A DNA stretch of 59,383 bases, from contig NZ_JAUMZV010000012.1 in assembly GCF_030527935.1 (NCBI RefSeq), positions 1-59,383 of the forward strand. The letters are read 5' to 3'. The stretch is from Kingella sp. (in: b-proteobacteria). Lineage in GTDB: Bacteria; Pseudomonadota; Gammaproteobacteria; Burkholderiales; Neisseriaceae. A model generated the notes under the pieces. It saw only the letters and a list, made by a program, of their open reading frames with translations, was not told the origin of the DNA and did not search any database. This document shows positions 51,490-59,383 of the stretch, one piece after another (within the stretch, counting starts at the first letter, position 1; each line of letters begins with the position of its first letter). A program made the translations under genes and the position numbers.

Positions 51490-54400
51490 TCAATTATTTT
51501 CCAAATCAATATCCAAGCCCAGCGAACGGATTTCTTTCACAATCACGTTAAACGACTCGGGCATGCCCGCATCAATTTTGTGTTCGCCTTTAACGATGTT
51601 TTCATACATTTTGGTGCGCCCTGTAACGTCATCGGATTTCACCGTCAGCATCTCTTGCAGCGTGTAAGCCGCGCCGTATGCTTCCAATGCCCACACCTCC
51701 ATCTCGCCGAAACGCTGACCACCGAACTGCGCTTTACCGCCCAACGGTTGTTGCGTTACCAAGCTATATGGACCAGTTGAACGCGCGTGCATTTTCTCAT
51801 CAACCAAGTGGTGCAGTTTCAGATAGTGCATCACGCCCACGGTAACGCGGCGGTCAAACGGCTCGCCCGAACGCCCGTCATACAGCGTGATTTGCGTTTT
51901 GGTGTCGTTAAAGCCCAATTTTTGCACTTCGGGGTCATCGCTTGGATACGCCAAGTTCAGCATTTCGTAGATTTCTTTTTCCTTCGCGCCATCAAACACA
52001 GGCGAAGCAAAGGTTGCACCACGGCGCAGATTGTCTGCCAATGCCAAAATTTCGTCATCGTTCAGGCTGTCCAAATCCTCGTGCTTGCCGCTGCCGTTAT
52101 ACAACGTGTTCAAGAACTTGCGGATTTCTTTCACTTTGCGATGCTCTTGCAGCATTTTGTCAATGCGCTGACCAATGCCTTTTGCCGCCCAGCCCAAATG
52201 CACTTCCAAAATCTGACCAATATTCATACGCGAAGGCACGCCCAGCGGGTTCAACACGATGTCCACCGTGCGACCGTCTGCCATATAAGGCATATCTTCC
52301 ACAGGCAGAATGCGCGATACCACGCCTTTATTGCCGTGGCGACCCGCCATTTTGTCGCCCGCTTGCAAACGGCGTTTAATGGCGATAAACACTTTCACCA
52401 TTTTTTGCACACCTGGGGGCAGCTCATCGCCTTGGGTCATTTTTTTCTTTTTAATCTCAAACAAGGCTTCGGCTTCGCTGCGTTTTTCTTGCAACGACAA
52501 TTTCATCAGTTCAAGCTGTTTGGCGATTTCTTCATCGGCAATACGAATATCAAACCAATCGTGGCGACTGGCTAATCCGCTCAAATACTCTTGCGTGATT
52601 TCTTTGCCTTTGCCCAATTTATTCGGGCCGCCATTGGCTTTTTGTCCCACAATCATGCGTTGAATACGGTCAAACGTATCGTTATCAAAAATACGAATTT
52701 GGTCGTTCAAGTCTTGGCGATAACGTTTCAACTCCGCATCAATAATGGATTGAGCACGTTTGTCGCGTTGAATGCCCTCGCGGGTAAACACTTGCACATC
52801 AATCACAGTGCCGCTCATGCCTGTTGGCATACGCAGCGAAGTATCTTTCACATCAGACGCTTTTTCGCCAAAAATGGCACGCAGCAGTTTTTCTTCGGGG
52901 GTTAGTTGCGTTTCGCCTTTGGGTGTTACTTTGCCCACCAGCACATCGCCCGCTTCCACTTCCGCACCAATATAAATGATGCCGCTTTCGTCCAAACGGT
53001 TTTGCATTTTTTCGGACAAGTTTGGAATATCGCGCGTGATGTCTTCCGCGCCCAACTTGGTATCGCGCGCCACCACGTTTAACTCTTCAATGTGGATAGA
53101 CGTGTAACGGTCGTCTGCCGCCACTCTTTCGCTAATCAAAATAGAGTCTTCGTAGTTGTAGCCATTCCACGGCATAAACGCGATGGTCATGTTTTGACCG
53201 AGCGCGAGTTCGCCCAAATCGGTTGATGCGCCATCGGCAATCAAATCGCCACGTTGCAACACATCGCCTGCGCTTACGGCTGGGCGTTGGTTGATGTTGG
53301 TGGATTGGTTGGAGCGAGTGAATTTCACCAAATTGTAAATATCCACACCGCCTTCTTTGGCAGTTGCTTCATCATCATGCACACGCACCACCACGCGGTT
53401 TGCGTCCACGTATTCCACCACGCCGCCACGTCGCGCCACAATCGCAGTCGCGCTGTCCACAGCTACCGAGCGTTCAATGCCTGTGCCCACCAGCGGTTTT
53501 TCCGCACGCAAGCAAGGCACAGCTTGACGTTGCATGTTCGCACCCATCAAAGCGCGGTTCGCGTCATCGTGTTCCAAGAATGGAATCAACGAAGCCGCCA
53601 CGGAAACCACTTGCCCTGTTGCCACGTCCATATATTGCACGCGGTCGGCGGTTGCCAAAATGGTTTCGCCTTTTTCGCGGCAGGTAATCAAATCGCCGAG
53701 CAATTTGCCGTGTTTGTCCAAATCGGTATTCGCTTGGGCAATCACATAGCGACCTTCTTCAATCGCCGACAAATAATCAATTTCGTTGGTTACTTTGCCG
53801 TCTACCACGCGGCGATACGGCGTTTCCAAAAAGCCGTATTCATTGGTGCGCGCGTAAACCGACAGCGAGTTAATCAAACCAATGTTTGGACCTTCTGGCG
53901 TTTCAATGGGGCAAACGCGGCCGTAATGCGTTGGGTGCACGTCGCGCACTTCAAAGCCTGCGCGTTCACGCGTCAAGCCACCTGGTCCTAAGGCTGAAAC
54001 ACGGCGTTTGTGCGTGATTTCAGACAGCGGGTTGGTTTGGTCCATAAATTGCGACAACTGGCTAGATCCAAAAAATTCTTTAATCGCGGCAGAAACAGGT
54101 TTCGCGTTAATCAAATCGGTTGGCATCAAGCCTTCGCTTTCAGCTTGGTTCAAACGCTCTTTAACCGCACGCTCCACACGCGCCAAACCAGAGCGGAATT
54201 GGTTTTCTACCAATTCGCCCACCGAACGCACGCGACGGTTGCCCAAGTGGTCAATATCGTCCACTTCGCCATGACCATTGCGCAATTCCACCAGCGTGGC
54301 AATCGTTACTACGATGTCTTCCACGCTCAGAATATGCAGTTTGGCTTCTTTTTCGCCCACGCCCGCAAAGGTTTGATTGAGCAATCTGCCATACCAGTTG

Positions 54401-55686
54401 TTTTCTTGTGCAGGCAGCAGTTTTTGTTCATAAGTGCGGGTGTTGAATTTCATACGACCCACGCGCGACAAATCATACGTTTCTTCTTGGAAGAACATAC
54501 GGTGGAACAAGGCTTCTACTGCTTCTTCGGTAGGCGGTTCACCAGGGCGCATCATGCGATAAATGGCAATGCGCGCCGCTTGTTTGTCGGCAGTTTCATC
54601 GGTTCGCAGCGTGGCAGAAATGTATCCGCCCGCTTCGGTTTCGTTGATAAACAACGTTTGAATTTCGCCAATGCCTTGAATATCAAATTGCGCCAGCAAT
54701 TCTTCGGTGATTTCATCGTTTGCCGCAGCCAGCACTTCGCCCGTATCAGACACAATCACATCACGCGCCAATACTTTGCCCACCAACATTTCAGGGTCAA
54801 TGGTTAAGCGGGTTAAACCAGCAGCCTGAATATCGCGAATATTTTTGGCATTAATGCGTTTGCCCGCCGCCACCAATACTTTGCCTTCGCTATCCACAAT
54901 ATCAAATTTTGCCGTTTCTCCACGCAAGCGTTCCGCCACCAATTCAGTTTGCACGCCTTCGCGCGACAAGAAATATGTTTCCTTGTCGTAGAACATGTCC
55001 AGCATTTGTTCATTGGAGTAGCCCAATGCACGTAACAAAATGGTTACAGGCATTTTGCGGCGGCGGTCAATGCGGAAATAAAGCAAATCTTTGGGGTCAA
55101 ACTCAAAATCCAGCCACGAGCCGCGATAAGGAATAATGCGCGCAGAAAACAACAACTTACCCGAAGCGTGTGTTTTGCCACGGTCATGCTCAAAGAACAC
55201 ACCAGGTGAACGGTGCAATTGCGACACGATGACACGCTCTGTGCCGTTAATCACAAACGAACCGCTGGGTGTCATCAAAGGAATTTCACCCATGTACACA
55301 TCGTTGGCACGAATTTCTTTCAATTCGCGCTCTTCTACTTTGTTTGAGCCTTCTTTATTGAAAATCGCCAGCTTAATTTTGGCACGCAACGGCGCAGCAT
55401 AAGTGATGCCACGCAGTTGGCATTCGGCAATGTCAAACTCTGGTTCGCCCAACACATATTGGTCAAATTGCAATTCTGCATAACCATTGTTGCTCACAAT
55501 GGGAAAAATGGAGCTGAATGCCGCTTGTAAACCTTCATCTTGGCGTTTTTGGGGCGCGCGATCTTGTTGCAAAAACTTGCTATACGATTCCAACTGAGTT
55601 GTCAGCAGATAAGGCACGTCCAAAACGGTTTCACGTTTGGCGAAACTTTTGCGGATGCGCTTTTTCTCGGTAAAGGTGTAACTCAT
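51490..55686 (-). CDS. rpoB: RNA polymerase beta subunit
   Basis: 1398 residues. The rifampicin pocket reads FFGSSQLSQFMDQTNPLSEI and THKRRVSALGPGG with Asp549, His559 and Ser564 at the positions of E. coli Asp516, His526 and Ser531, so it looks wild-type. ERAGFEVRDVHPTHYGRVCP, PWNGYNYEDSILISE and the C-terminal FGGQRFGEMEVWALEAYGAA (beta' contact) are all intact. ATG 55686. Preceded by an attenuator-like hairpin at 55917-55944. Confidence 0.98.
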   Translation of the reverse strand: MSYTFTEKKRIRKSFAKRETVLDVPYLLTTQLESYSKFLQQDRAPQKRQDEGLQAAFSSIFPIVSNNGYAELQFDQYVLGEPEFDIAECQLRGITYAAPLRAKIKLAIFNKEGSNKVEERELKEIRANDVYMGEIPLMTPSGSFVINGTERVIVSQLHRSPGVFFEHDRGKTHASGKLLFSARIIPYRGSWLDFEFDPKDLLYFRIDRRRKMPVTILLRALGYSNEQMLDMFYDKETYFLSREGVQTELVAERLRGETAKFDIVDSEGKVLVAAGKRINAKNIRDIQAAGLTRLTIDPEMLVGKVLARDVIVSDTGEVLAAANDEITEELLAQFDIQGIGEIQTLFINETEAGGYISATLRTDETADKQAARIAIYRMMRPGEPPTEEAVEALFHRMFFQEETYDLSRVGRMKFNTRTYEQKLLPAQENNWYGRLLNQTFAGVGEKEAKLHILSVEDIVVTIATLVELRNGHGEVDDIDHLGNRRVRSVGELVENQFRSGLARVERAVKERLNQAESEGLMPTDLINAKPVSAAIKEFFGSSQLSQFMDQTNPLSEITHKRRVSALGPGGLTRERAGFEVRDVHPTHYGRVCPIETPEGPNIGLINSLSVYARTNEYGFLETPYRRVVDGKVTNEIDYLSAIEEGRYVIAQANTDLDKHGKLLGDLITCREKGETILATADRVQYMDVATGQVVSVAASLIPFLEHDDANRALMGANMQRQAVPCLRAEKPLVGTGIERSVAVDSATAIVARRGGVVEYVDANRVVVRVHDDEATAKEGGVDIYNLVKFTRSNQSTNINQRPAVSAGDVLQRGDLIADGASTDLGELALGQNMTIAFMPWNGYNYEDSILISERVAADDRYTSIHIEELNVVARDTKLGAEDITRDIPNLSEKMQNRLDESGIIYIGAEVEAGDVLVGKVTPKGETQLTPEEKLLRAIFGEKASDVKDTSLRMPTGMSGTVIDVQVFTREGIQRDKRAQSIIDAELKRYRQDLNDQIRIFDNDTFDRIQRMIVGQKANGGPNKLGKGKEITQEYLSGLASRHDWFDIRIADEEIAKQLELMKLSLQEKRSEAEALFEIKKKKMTQGDELPPGVQKMVKVFIAIKRRLQAGDKMAGRHGNKGVVSRILPVEDMPYMADGRTVDIVLNPLGVPSRMNIGQILEVHLGWAAKGIGQRIDKMLQEHRKVKEIRKFLNTLYNGSGKHEDLDSLNDDEILALADNLRRGATFASPVFDGAKEKEIYEMLNLAYPSDDPEVQKLGFNDTKTQITLYDGRSGEPFDRRVTVGVMHYLKLHHLVDEKMHARSTGPYSLVTQQPLGGKAQFGGQRFGEMEVWALEAYGAAYTLQEMLTVKSDDVTGRTKMYENIVKGEHKIDAGMPESFNVIVKEIRSLGLDIDLENN

Positions 55687-55916
55687 AATTTAGATACTCC
55701 AAATGGGCAACAATGACGAAAACAGAATTTCAGGCTGCCTGAAAACAGAAAAACCCAAATATTCAAAATAATCAAAACAAATAAAATAGACAACAAGCCT
55801 GTTTCAGGCTGCCTGAAAAGCTGAATTAGTATAGATCTACCAAAATTTTACTCATGTTTACAATGTTGAAGTAAATTTTGGTAAATTTACACGAAACGAG
55901 AATTTCAAAGCACAAC

Positions 55917-55944
55917 AAGGCTGGCAGTAAAACTGCCAGCCCAT
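55917..55944 (-). terminator. rplL-rpoB intergenic hairpin (attenuator)
   Basis: GGCTGGCAGT and ACTGCCAGCC arms around TTT, then TTGTTGTGCTTT. About 20 bp past the rplL stop. Partial termination here is the known way to lower polymerase relative to L7/L12. The rest of the gap has two palindromic DUS (55731, 55803). Confidence 0.7.
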
Positions 55945-55963
55945 TGCGCTAATTGGCGAAATC

Positions 55964-56338
55964 TTATTTGATTTCCACTTTTGCGCCAGCTTCTTCCAAT
56001 TGTTTTTTGATGTCGTCAGCTTCGGCTTGTGAAACACCTTCTTTAAGTGTTTTAGGTGCACCATCAACCAAATCTTTGGCTTCTTTCAAGCCCAAGCCAG
56101 TAATGGCACGAACCACTTTAATCACGCCAACTTTTTGGTCACCAGCAGACGCCAAAATCACATCAAATTCAGTTTTGGCTTCGCCAGCAGCAGCACCGCC
56201 AGCAGCAGGACCAGCCGCAACAGCAACAGCCGCAGCAGATACGCCAAATTTTTCTTCAAAAGCCTTAACCAGCTCGTTCAATTCCATAACAGTTAGGTTG
56301 CTTACCGCTTCCAAAATGTCTTCTTTAGTAATAGCCAT
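55964..56338 (-). CDS. rplL: 50S ribosomal protein L7/L12
   Basis: 124 residues. N-terminal dimerization helices (MAITKEDILEAVSNLTVMEL), the alanine/glycine hinge (VAVAAGPAAGGAAAGEAKTE) and the C-terminal factor-binding domain (KVGVIKVVRAITGLGLKEAK, DLVDGAPKTLKEGV) are all standard. L7/L12 forms the ribosomal stalk on L10 and recruits translation factors. AGGAG precedes ATG 56338; it follows rplJ after 82 bp and is presumably co-transcribed under the L10 leader's control. Confidence 0.98.
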   Translation of the reverse strand: MAITKEDILEAVSNLTVMELNELVKAFEEKFGVSAAAVAVAAGPAAGGAAAGEAKTEFDVILASAGDQKVGVIKVVRAITGLGLKEAKDLVDGAPKTLKEGVSQAEADDIKKQLEEAGAKVEIK

Positions 56339-56420
56339 GCTATCAAACTCCTAAATATTGAGTAAATACAAAAATGTTTAAATTAAGAAATACAATCTCA
56401 TGCATCTGTTGGCAAGAAAA

Positions 56421-56918
56421 TTAAGCGGCTTCGCTTTCTTTTTTCTCTGCCAACGCAGCCAAACCACGCGCAAAACCTGAAACAGGTGCTTGCATAACGA
56501 ATAGCAGTTTGGACAACAGCTCTTCGCGGCTTGGAATAGAAGCCAGTTCGCCTACTTGGGTAACGTCTAACACTTCGCCGTTATAAGCACCAGCTTTGAT
56601 GATGATTTTGTCGTCTTTTTTCGCGAATTGATGCAGCACTTTCGCAGCGGCAACAGCATCTTCCGATGCGGCATATACCAATGGACCAACCATTTGGTCA
56701 GCCAAAGCTGCGAAAGAAGTTCCTTCAACCGCACGGCGAGCCAATGTGTTTTTCAGAACGCGCAAATAAACGCCTTCTTTACGCGCATTAGCACGCAGCT
56801 CAGTCATGCTGGCAACACTGATACCGCGATATTCAGCCAACACCATAGTTTGAGCATTGCCAATACCTGCAATAATCTCTTCTACGGCTGCTTTCTTGGT
56901 TTCAATATTGAGACTCAA
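56421..56918 (-). CDS. rplJ: 50S ribosomal protein L10 (TTG start)
   Basis: 165 residues; base of the L7/L12 stalk and, with L12, the autorepressor of its own mRNA. MSLNIETKKAAVEEIIAGIG, AEYRGISVASMTELRANARK and RVLKNTLARRAVEGTSFAAL match the neisserial protein closely. The start codon is TTG at 56918, supported by GGGAGG six bases upstream and by the family's N-terminus; the next ATG is far inside. A weak start codon fits tight translational control through the leader. Confidence 0.97.
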   Translation of the reverse strand: MSLNIETKKAAVEEIIAGIGNAQTMVLAEYRGISVASMTELRANARKEGVYLRVLKNTLARRAVEGTSFAALADQMVGPLVYAASEDAVAAAKVLHQFAKKDDKIIIKAGAYNGEVLDVTQVGELASIPSREELLSKLLFVMQAPVSGFARGLAALAEKKESEAA

Positions 56919-56969
56919 GGTCTACCTCCCACTGTTTAAATTTAGGCAGCCTGAAAAATAGACTACCCA

Positions 56970-57112
56970 CCAGCGCGGCAACCTGACATTAAAGACACTT
57001 TGCAAGCAATATGCTTACGCACCACCTTGTTTCAGGACTACCGTCTGCGTAGGGTTTCTAACGATTAAAACTTGCGTTCCCTACGGTCTTGGACTTCTAC
57101 TTAATTTTATTT
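56970..57112 (-). ncRNA. L10 leader (autoregulatory rplJ-rplL mRNA element)
   Basis: The 247-nt rplA-rplJ gap holds on the minus strand AAGACCGTAGGGAACGCAAG, then TTTAATCG, CCCTACGCAGACGGTAGTCC and GGTGGTGCG, the sequence order of the ribosomal protein L10 leader, to which L10(L12)4 binds to repress translation. Boundaries are approximate. An additional dyad CTACTTAA/TTAAGTAG lies at its 5' edge (57097-57118). Confidence 0.85.
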
Positions 57113-57165
57113 AAGTAGCCCAGTTTTCGGGCTGCCTGAAAACTCTCAAACAGCCCAAAGTTTAT

Positions 57166-57861
57166 TTAGCTATTAACACTAGATGTATCTACGCGCACAC
57201 CCAAGCCCATTGTGCTGGATACGGCGATTTTTTTCAGATATTGACCTTTGGCAGCAGCAGGTTTTGCTTTTACCAAAGCATCAAGCAACGCATCAAAGTT
57301 TTCTTTCAAATCTGCTTCCACAAATGAAGCGCGACCAATTGTTGCATGAACAATACCTGCTTTATCGGTACGATATTGCACCTGACCTGCTTTGGCATTT
57401 TTAACTGCTTCTGCCACATTAGGCGTTACCGTGCCAACCTTAGGATTCGGCATCAAGCCACGTGGACCCAAAATTGTGCCCAATTGACCCACAATGCGCA
57501 TGGCATCAGGCGAAGCAATCACCACATCAAAATCCATATTGCCTTTTTTGATTTCTTCTGCCAAATCTTCAAAACCAACAATATCTGCACCAGCTGCTTT
57601 TGCCGCATCAGCATTGGCACCTTGCGTAAATACAGCCACGCGCGTAGTTTTACCTGTACCTTTTGGTAGCACAACAGAACCACGGATTACTTGGTCAGAT
57701 TTACGTGGATCTACGCCCAAGTTAAATGAAACGTCAATAGACTCATCAAATTTCGCTGTTGCTGCTTTTTTTACCAAAGCAATGGCTTCATCAATCGCAT
57801 ACAGTTTGTTTGCTTCAACTGTTGCGCGAATTGCTTTTAAACGTTTAGAAATTTTAGCCAT
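57166..57861 (-). CDS. rplA: 50S ribosomal protein L1
   Basis: 231 residues; 23S rRNA L1-stalk protein and, in related bacteria, translational repressor of the rplK-rplA mRNA. MAKISKRLKAIRATVEANKL at the start, VDPRKSDQVIRGSVVLPKGT and LGPRGLMPNPKVGTVTPNVA are signature stretches. Its ATG overlaps the rplK stop by one base (TAATG), showing translational coupling. Confidence 0.98.
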   Translation of the reverse strand: MAKISKRLKAIRATVEANKLYAIDEAIALVKKAATAKFDESIDVSFNLGVDPRKSDQVIRGSVVLPKGTGKTTRVAVFTQGANADAAKAAGADIVGFEDLAEEIKKGNMDFDVVIASPDAMRIVGQLGTILGPRGLMPNPKVGTVTPNVAEAVKNAKAGQVQYRTDKAGIVHATIGRASFVEADLKENFDALLDALVKAKPAAAKGQYLKKIAVSSTMGLGVRVDTSSVNS

Positions 57862-58295
57862 TACACCACCCCTTCGGTATCCACGCCCATAGAACGCGCA
57901 GAACCTGCAATAGTACGCACAGCAGCATCTAAATCAGCGGCAGTTAAATCAGGCTGTTTGGTTTTAGCAATTTCTTCCAACTGCGCACGTGTTACCACGC
58001 CCACTTTATTGGTCAAAGGATTAGAACTGCCCTTTTGCAAACCAGCTGCCTTTTTCAGCAAGATGGACGCAGGGGGCGTTTTCATCACAAATGTGAATGA
58101 TTTATCTGCATAAGCAGTAATCACCACAGGCGTAGGCAAGCCAGGCTCCAAACCTTGCGTTGCCGCATTAAACGCCTTACAAAATTCCATAATATTCAAA
58201 CCACGCTGACCCAATGCAGGACCAACTGGTGGCGAAGGATTGGCTTTACCTGCTGGGATTTGCAGTTTGATATAGCCGACTACTTTTTTAGCCAT
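57861..58295 (-). CDS. rplK: 50S ribosomal protein L11
   Basis: 144 residues; binds the GTPase-associated centre of 23S rRNA. IKLQIPAGKANPSPPVGPAL and GQRGLNIMEFCKAFNAATQ form the N-terminal domain with the conserved prolines; AARTIAGSARSMGVDTEG-like VRTIAGSARSMGVDTEGVV closes the RNA-binding domain. AGTAAATTTACATG context at the start; stop coupled to rplA. 118 bp downstream of nusG. Confidence 0.98.
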   Translation of the reverse strand: MAKKVVGYIKLQIPAGKANPSPPVGPALGQRGLNIMEFCKAFNAATQGLEPGLPTPVVITAYADKSFTFVMKTPPASILLKKAAGLQKGSSNPLTNKVGVVTRAQLEEIAKTKQPDLTAADLDAAVRTIAGSARSMGVDTEGVV

Positions 58296-58413
58296 GTAAA
58301 TTTACTCCAAAAAACGGGTATAACGCAGAAAACCTGCTCCCCAAAATGAACCGCGCATTTTAAACAACTATTTCGTTTCGCGCAATACCGTGTTGCAATG
58401 CGTTGAATATGTC

Positions 58414-58953
58414 TTACACTTTTTCCACTTGTCCAAAATCCAACTCAACAGGTGTCTCCCTGCCAAAAACCTGAACAGAAACACGCAATTTACTGCGCTC
58501 ATAATCAACTGCACCCACTTCTCCCGTGAAATCAGCAAAAGGTCCATCATTGATTCGAACTTGTTGCCCAACCTCAAACTCAGTTCTAGGTTTAGGTTTT
58601 TTCTCCCCTTGCATACCGCCAAATTGTTCCATGATGGCATTAACTTCGCGTTGAGATATAGGCAACGGACGATTTGCTGTTCCCCCAATAAAACCATTTA
58701 CTCGGGGTGTGCTTTTAACAAGATGCCATGAAGCATCAGTCATTTCCATTTCTACCAATACATAGCCTGGAAAAAATTTTCTTTCAGATACAGTTTTACG
58801 CCCGTTTTTAATATCAACCACTTCTTCAACAGGGACCAAAATCTGCCCAAAACAATCCTCCATGTTTTCTCGCACTATTCTCTCTTTTAATGCTTTTTGC
58901 ACATTTTTTTCAAAACCAGAATAGGCTTGCACAACGTACCATCGCTTTGACAT
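58414..58953 (-). CDS. nusG: Transcription termination/antitermination protein NusG
   Basis: 179 residues. NGN domain at the start (MSKRWYVVQAYSGFEKNVQK; ERKFFPGYVLVEMEMTDASW; STPRVNGFIGG) and KOW domain at the end (EVGQQVRINDGPFADFTGEV). NusG couples polymerase to Rho or to the ribosome. The start lies 2 bp after the secE stop; SD-like AGGGGG precedes it within secE. Confidence 0.98.
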   Translation of the reverse strand: MSKRWYVVQAYSGFEKNVQKALKERIVRENMEDCFGQILVPVEEVVDIKNGRKTVSERKFFPGYVLVEMEMTDASWHLVKSTPRVNGFIGGTANRPLPISQREVNAIMEQFGGMQGEKKPKPRTEFEVGQQVRINDGPFADFTGEVGAVDYERSKLRVSVQVFGRETPVELDFGQVEKV

Positions 58954-58955
58954 GG

Positions 58956-59177
58956 TTACCCCCTTACTAAAATATAATTGAATATCACCCTAATAAGGGT
59001 ATCTACACCAAAAATAAAACTAGCAAAAACACAGGTAAACGCGATTACAAACATTGTCATGCGCACTGTATCGTTGCGACTAGGCCATACTACTTTTTTT
59101 ATTTCTGCAATAGAGTCTTTGATGTAACGAAACAGATTAAATCTGGATCGATTATCTTGGTGAGTACTTTTATTCAT
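58956..59177 (-). CDS. secE: Preprotein translocase subunit SecE
   Basis: 73 residues with a single membrane helix (MTMFVIAFTCVFASFIFGVD), the short form usual outside enterobacteria. The amphipathic YIKDSIAEIKKVVWPSRNDT before it is the conserved SecY-contact helix, ending in the invariant WPSR/T. ATG 59177. First gene after tRNA-Trp and the hairpin at 59203-59232; nusG follows after 2 bp. Confidence 0.96.
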   Translation of the reverse strand: MNKSTHQDNRSRFNLFRYIKDSIAEIKKVVWPSRNDTVRMTMFVIAFTCVFASFIFGVDTLIRVIFNYILVRG

Positions 59178-59202
59178 TTTTCACCCAAAGTAAATAGATA
59201 AG

Positions 59203-59232
59203 AAAAAAACTAACCGATTTTAGACCGGTTAG
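59203..59232 (-). terminator. Hairpin between tRNA-Trp and secE
   Basis: Minus strand: CTAACCG and CGGTTAG arms around GTCTAAAAT, then seven T. Suggests that most tRNA transcripts end before secE, with secE read by read-through or its own promoter. Confidence 0.7.
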
Positions 59233-59242
59233 TTTTCTATTA

Positions 59243-59318
59243 TGGCAGGCCAAGTAGGTCTCGAACCTACAACCCTCGGTTTTGGAGACCGATACTCTAC
59301 CAATTGAGCTATTGGCCT
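59243..59318 (-). tRNA. tRNA-Trp (anticodon CCA)
   Basis: 76 nt including an encoded CCA end. Acceptor AGGCCAA pairs with TTGGCCT; the anticodon loop CTCCAAA gives CCA; the T arm holds GTTCGAGAC. The position between tuf and secE is the usual one in beta- and gammaproteobacteria. Confidence 0.97.
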
Positions 59319-59328
59319 ATTAACCTTT

Positions 59329-59383
59329 TTAAGCAATCACGCTAGCCACAACGCCCGCACCTACTGTGCGACCACCTTCGCGA
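59329..59383 (-). CDS. tuf: Elongation factor Tu, C-terminal end only
   Basis: The last 18 codons before the window edge read REGGRTVGAGVVASVIA and a TAA stop, the invariant C-terminus of bacterial EF-Tu. The gene continues beyond the right edge on the minus strand. It lies upstream of tRNA-Trp as in the standard tuf-trnW-secE order. Confidence 0.95.
   Translation of the reverse strand, partial: REGGRTVGAGVVASVIA

Noticed and set aside
53990..54060. Rifampicin-resistance substitution in rpoB
   Set aside because: Asp549, His559 and Ser564 are the wild-type residues; Thr551 in place of E. coli Asn is, from memory, usual for Neisseriaceae.
1..59383. Prophage or integrative element
   Set aside because: No integrase, phage structural genes or att-type direct repeats; mobile DNA is limited to IS ends, MITEs and short repeats.

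Overview
The window looks like chromosome of a member of the Neisseriaceae, most probably a Kingella. Three things point there. The 12-mer AGGCAGCCTGAA and its complement are scattered through nearly every intergenic gap and many genes; this is the DNA uptake sequence dialect known from Kingella oralis / K. denitrificans (AG-kingDUS). dRS3-type 20-mers bound mosaic repeats as in Neisseria. The protein set (two type IV pilins with a TfpZ/FimB accessory protein, a PilC tip adhesin, a Knh-like trimeric autotransporter) is the known Kingella surface repertoire.

Layout. 1-306: end of an IS1-family element with a truncated insA. 310-3843: pilus locus with tfpZ/fimB, pilin 1, a membrane sulfatase-like phosphotransferase and pilin 2; both pilins have textbook sigma-54 promoter motifs. 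4050-9855: uvrD, a Fur-box-preceded bfd, a TauE/SafE exporter, a small lipoprotein and a frameshifted SbmA-like transporter. 10021-13820: pilC/pilY1 preceded by a promoter-terminator unit. 13998-15528: small hypothetical genes and a decayed Acg-type nitroreductase. 15614-20432: the ~1478-residue trimeric autotransporter, broken by three one-base frameshifts and carrying a MITE in its leader. 20722-27764: small membrane protein, perM-like gene, DfsB-like gene, Phd-VapC pair, fabB and fabA, a methyltransferase and a DUF4198-type secreted protein. 28088-36680: two ABC-2 permeases, a DODA-type dioxygenase, a NodT outer-membrane channel, a ClC channel, a nitroreductase and small secreted or membrane proteins. 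36835-46808: gyrA, a phytase/esterase-like protein, a lipoprotein, uvrC, a secreted-protein gene cut in two by a MITE, and a YbaK-like gene. 47093-59383: the transcription/translation cluster in the order tuf (end only), tRNA-Trp, secE, nusG, rplK, rplA, L10 leader, rplJ, rplL, rpoB, rpoC, all on the minus strand.

How it fits together. The left third is a surface-adhesion region: pilins, pilin-processing candidates, the tip adhesin PilC and a trimeric autotransporter. The right fifth is essential core machinery. In between are short, mostly single-gene units separated by inverted DUS pairs that probably act as terminators and by at least five families of short dispersed repeats.

Main points worth a second look: (i) two sigma-54 pilin promoters flanking a sulfatase-like gene, with a perfect 26-bp palindrome in the pilin 2-to-enzyme gap; (ii) a 120-160 bp MITE family with TNA target duplications, one copy of which interrupts a gene that can be restored exactly in silico; (iii) an IS1-type 211-bp MITE with an 8-bp target duplication; (iv) promoter-plus-terminator units ahead of both large adhesin genes; (v) Gln at the GyrA QRDR position normally Asp/Glu; (vi) seven frameshifts, mostly one-base changes at short homopolymers, which may be sequencing errors rather than real pseudogenes.
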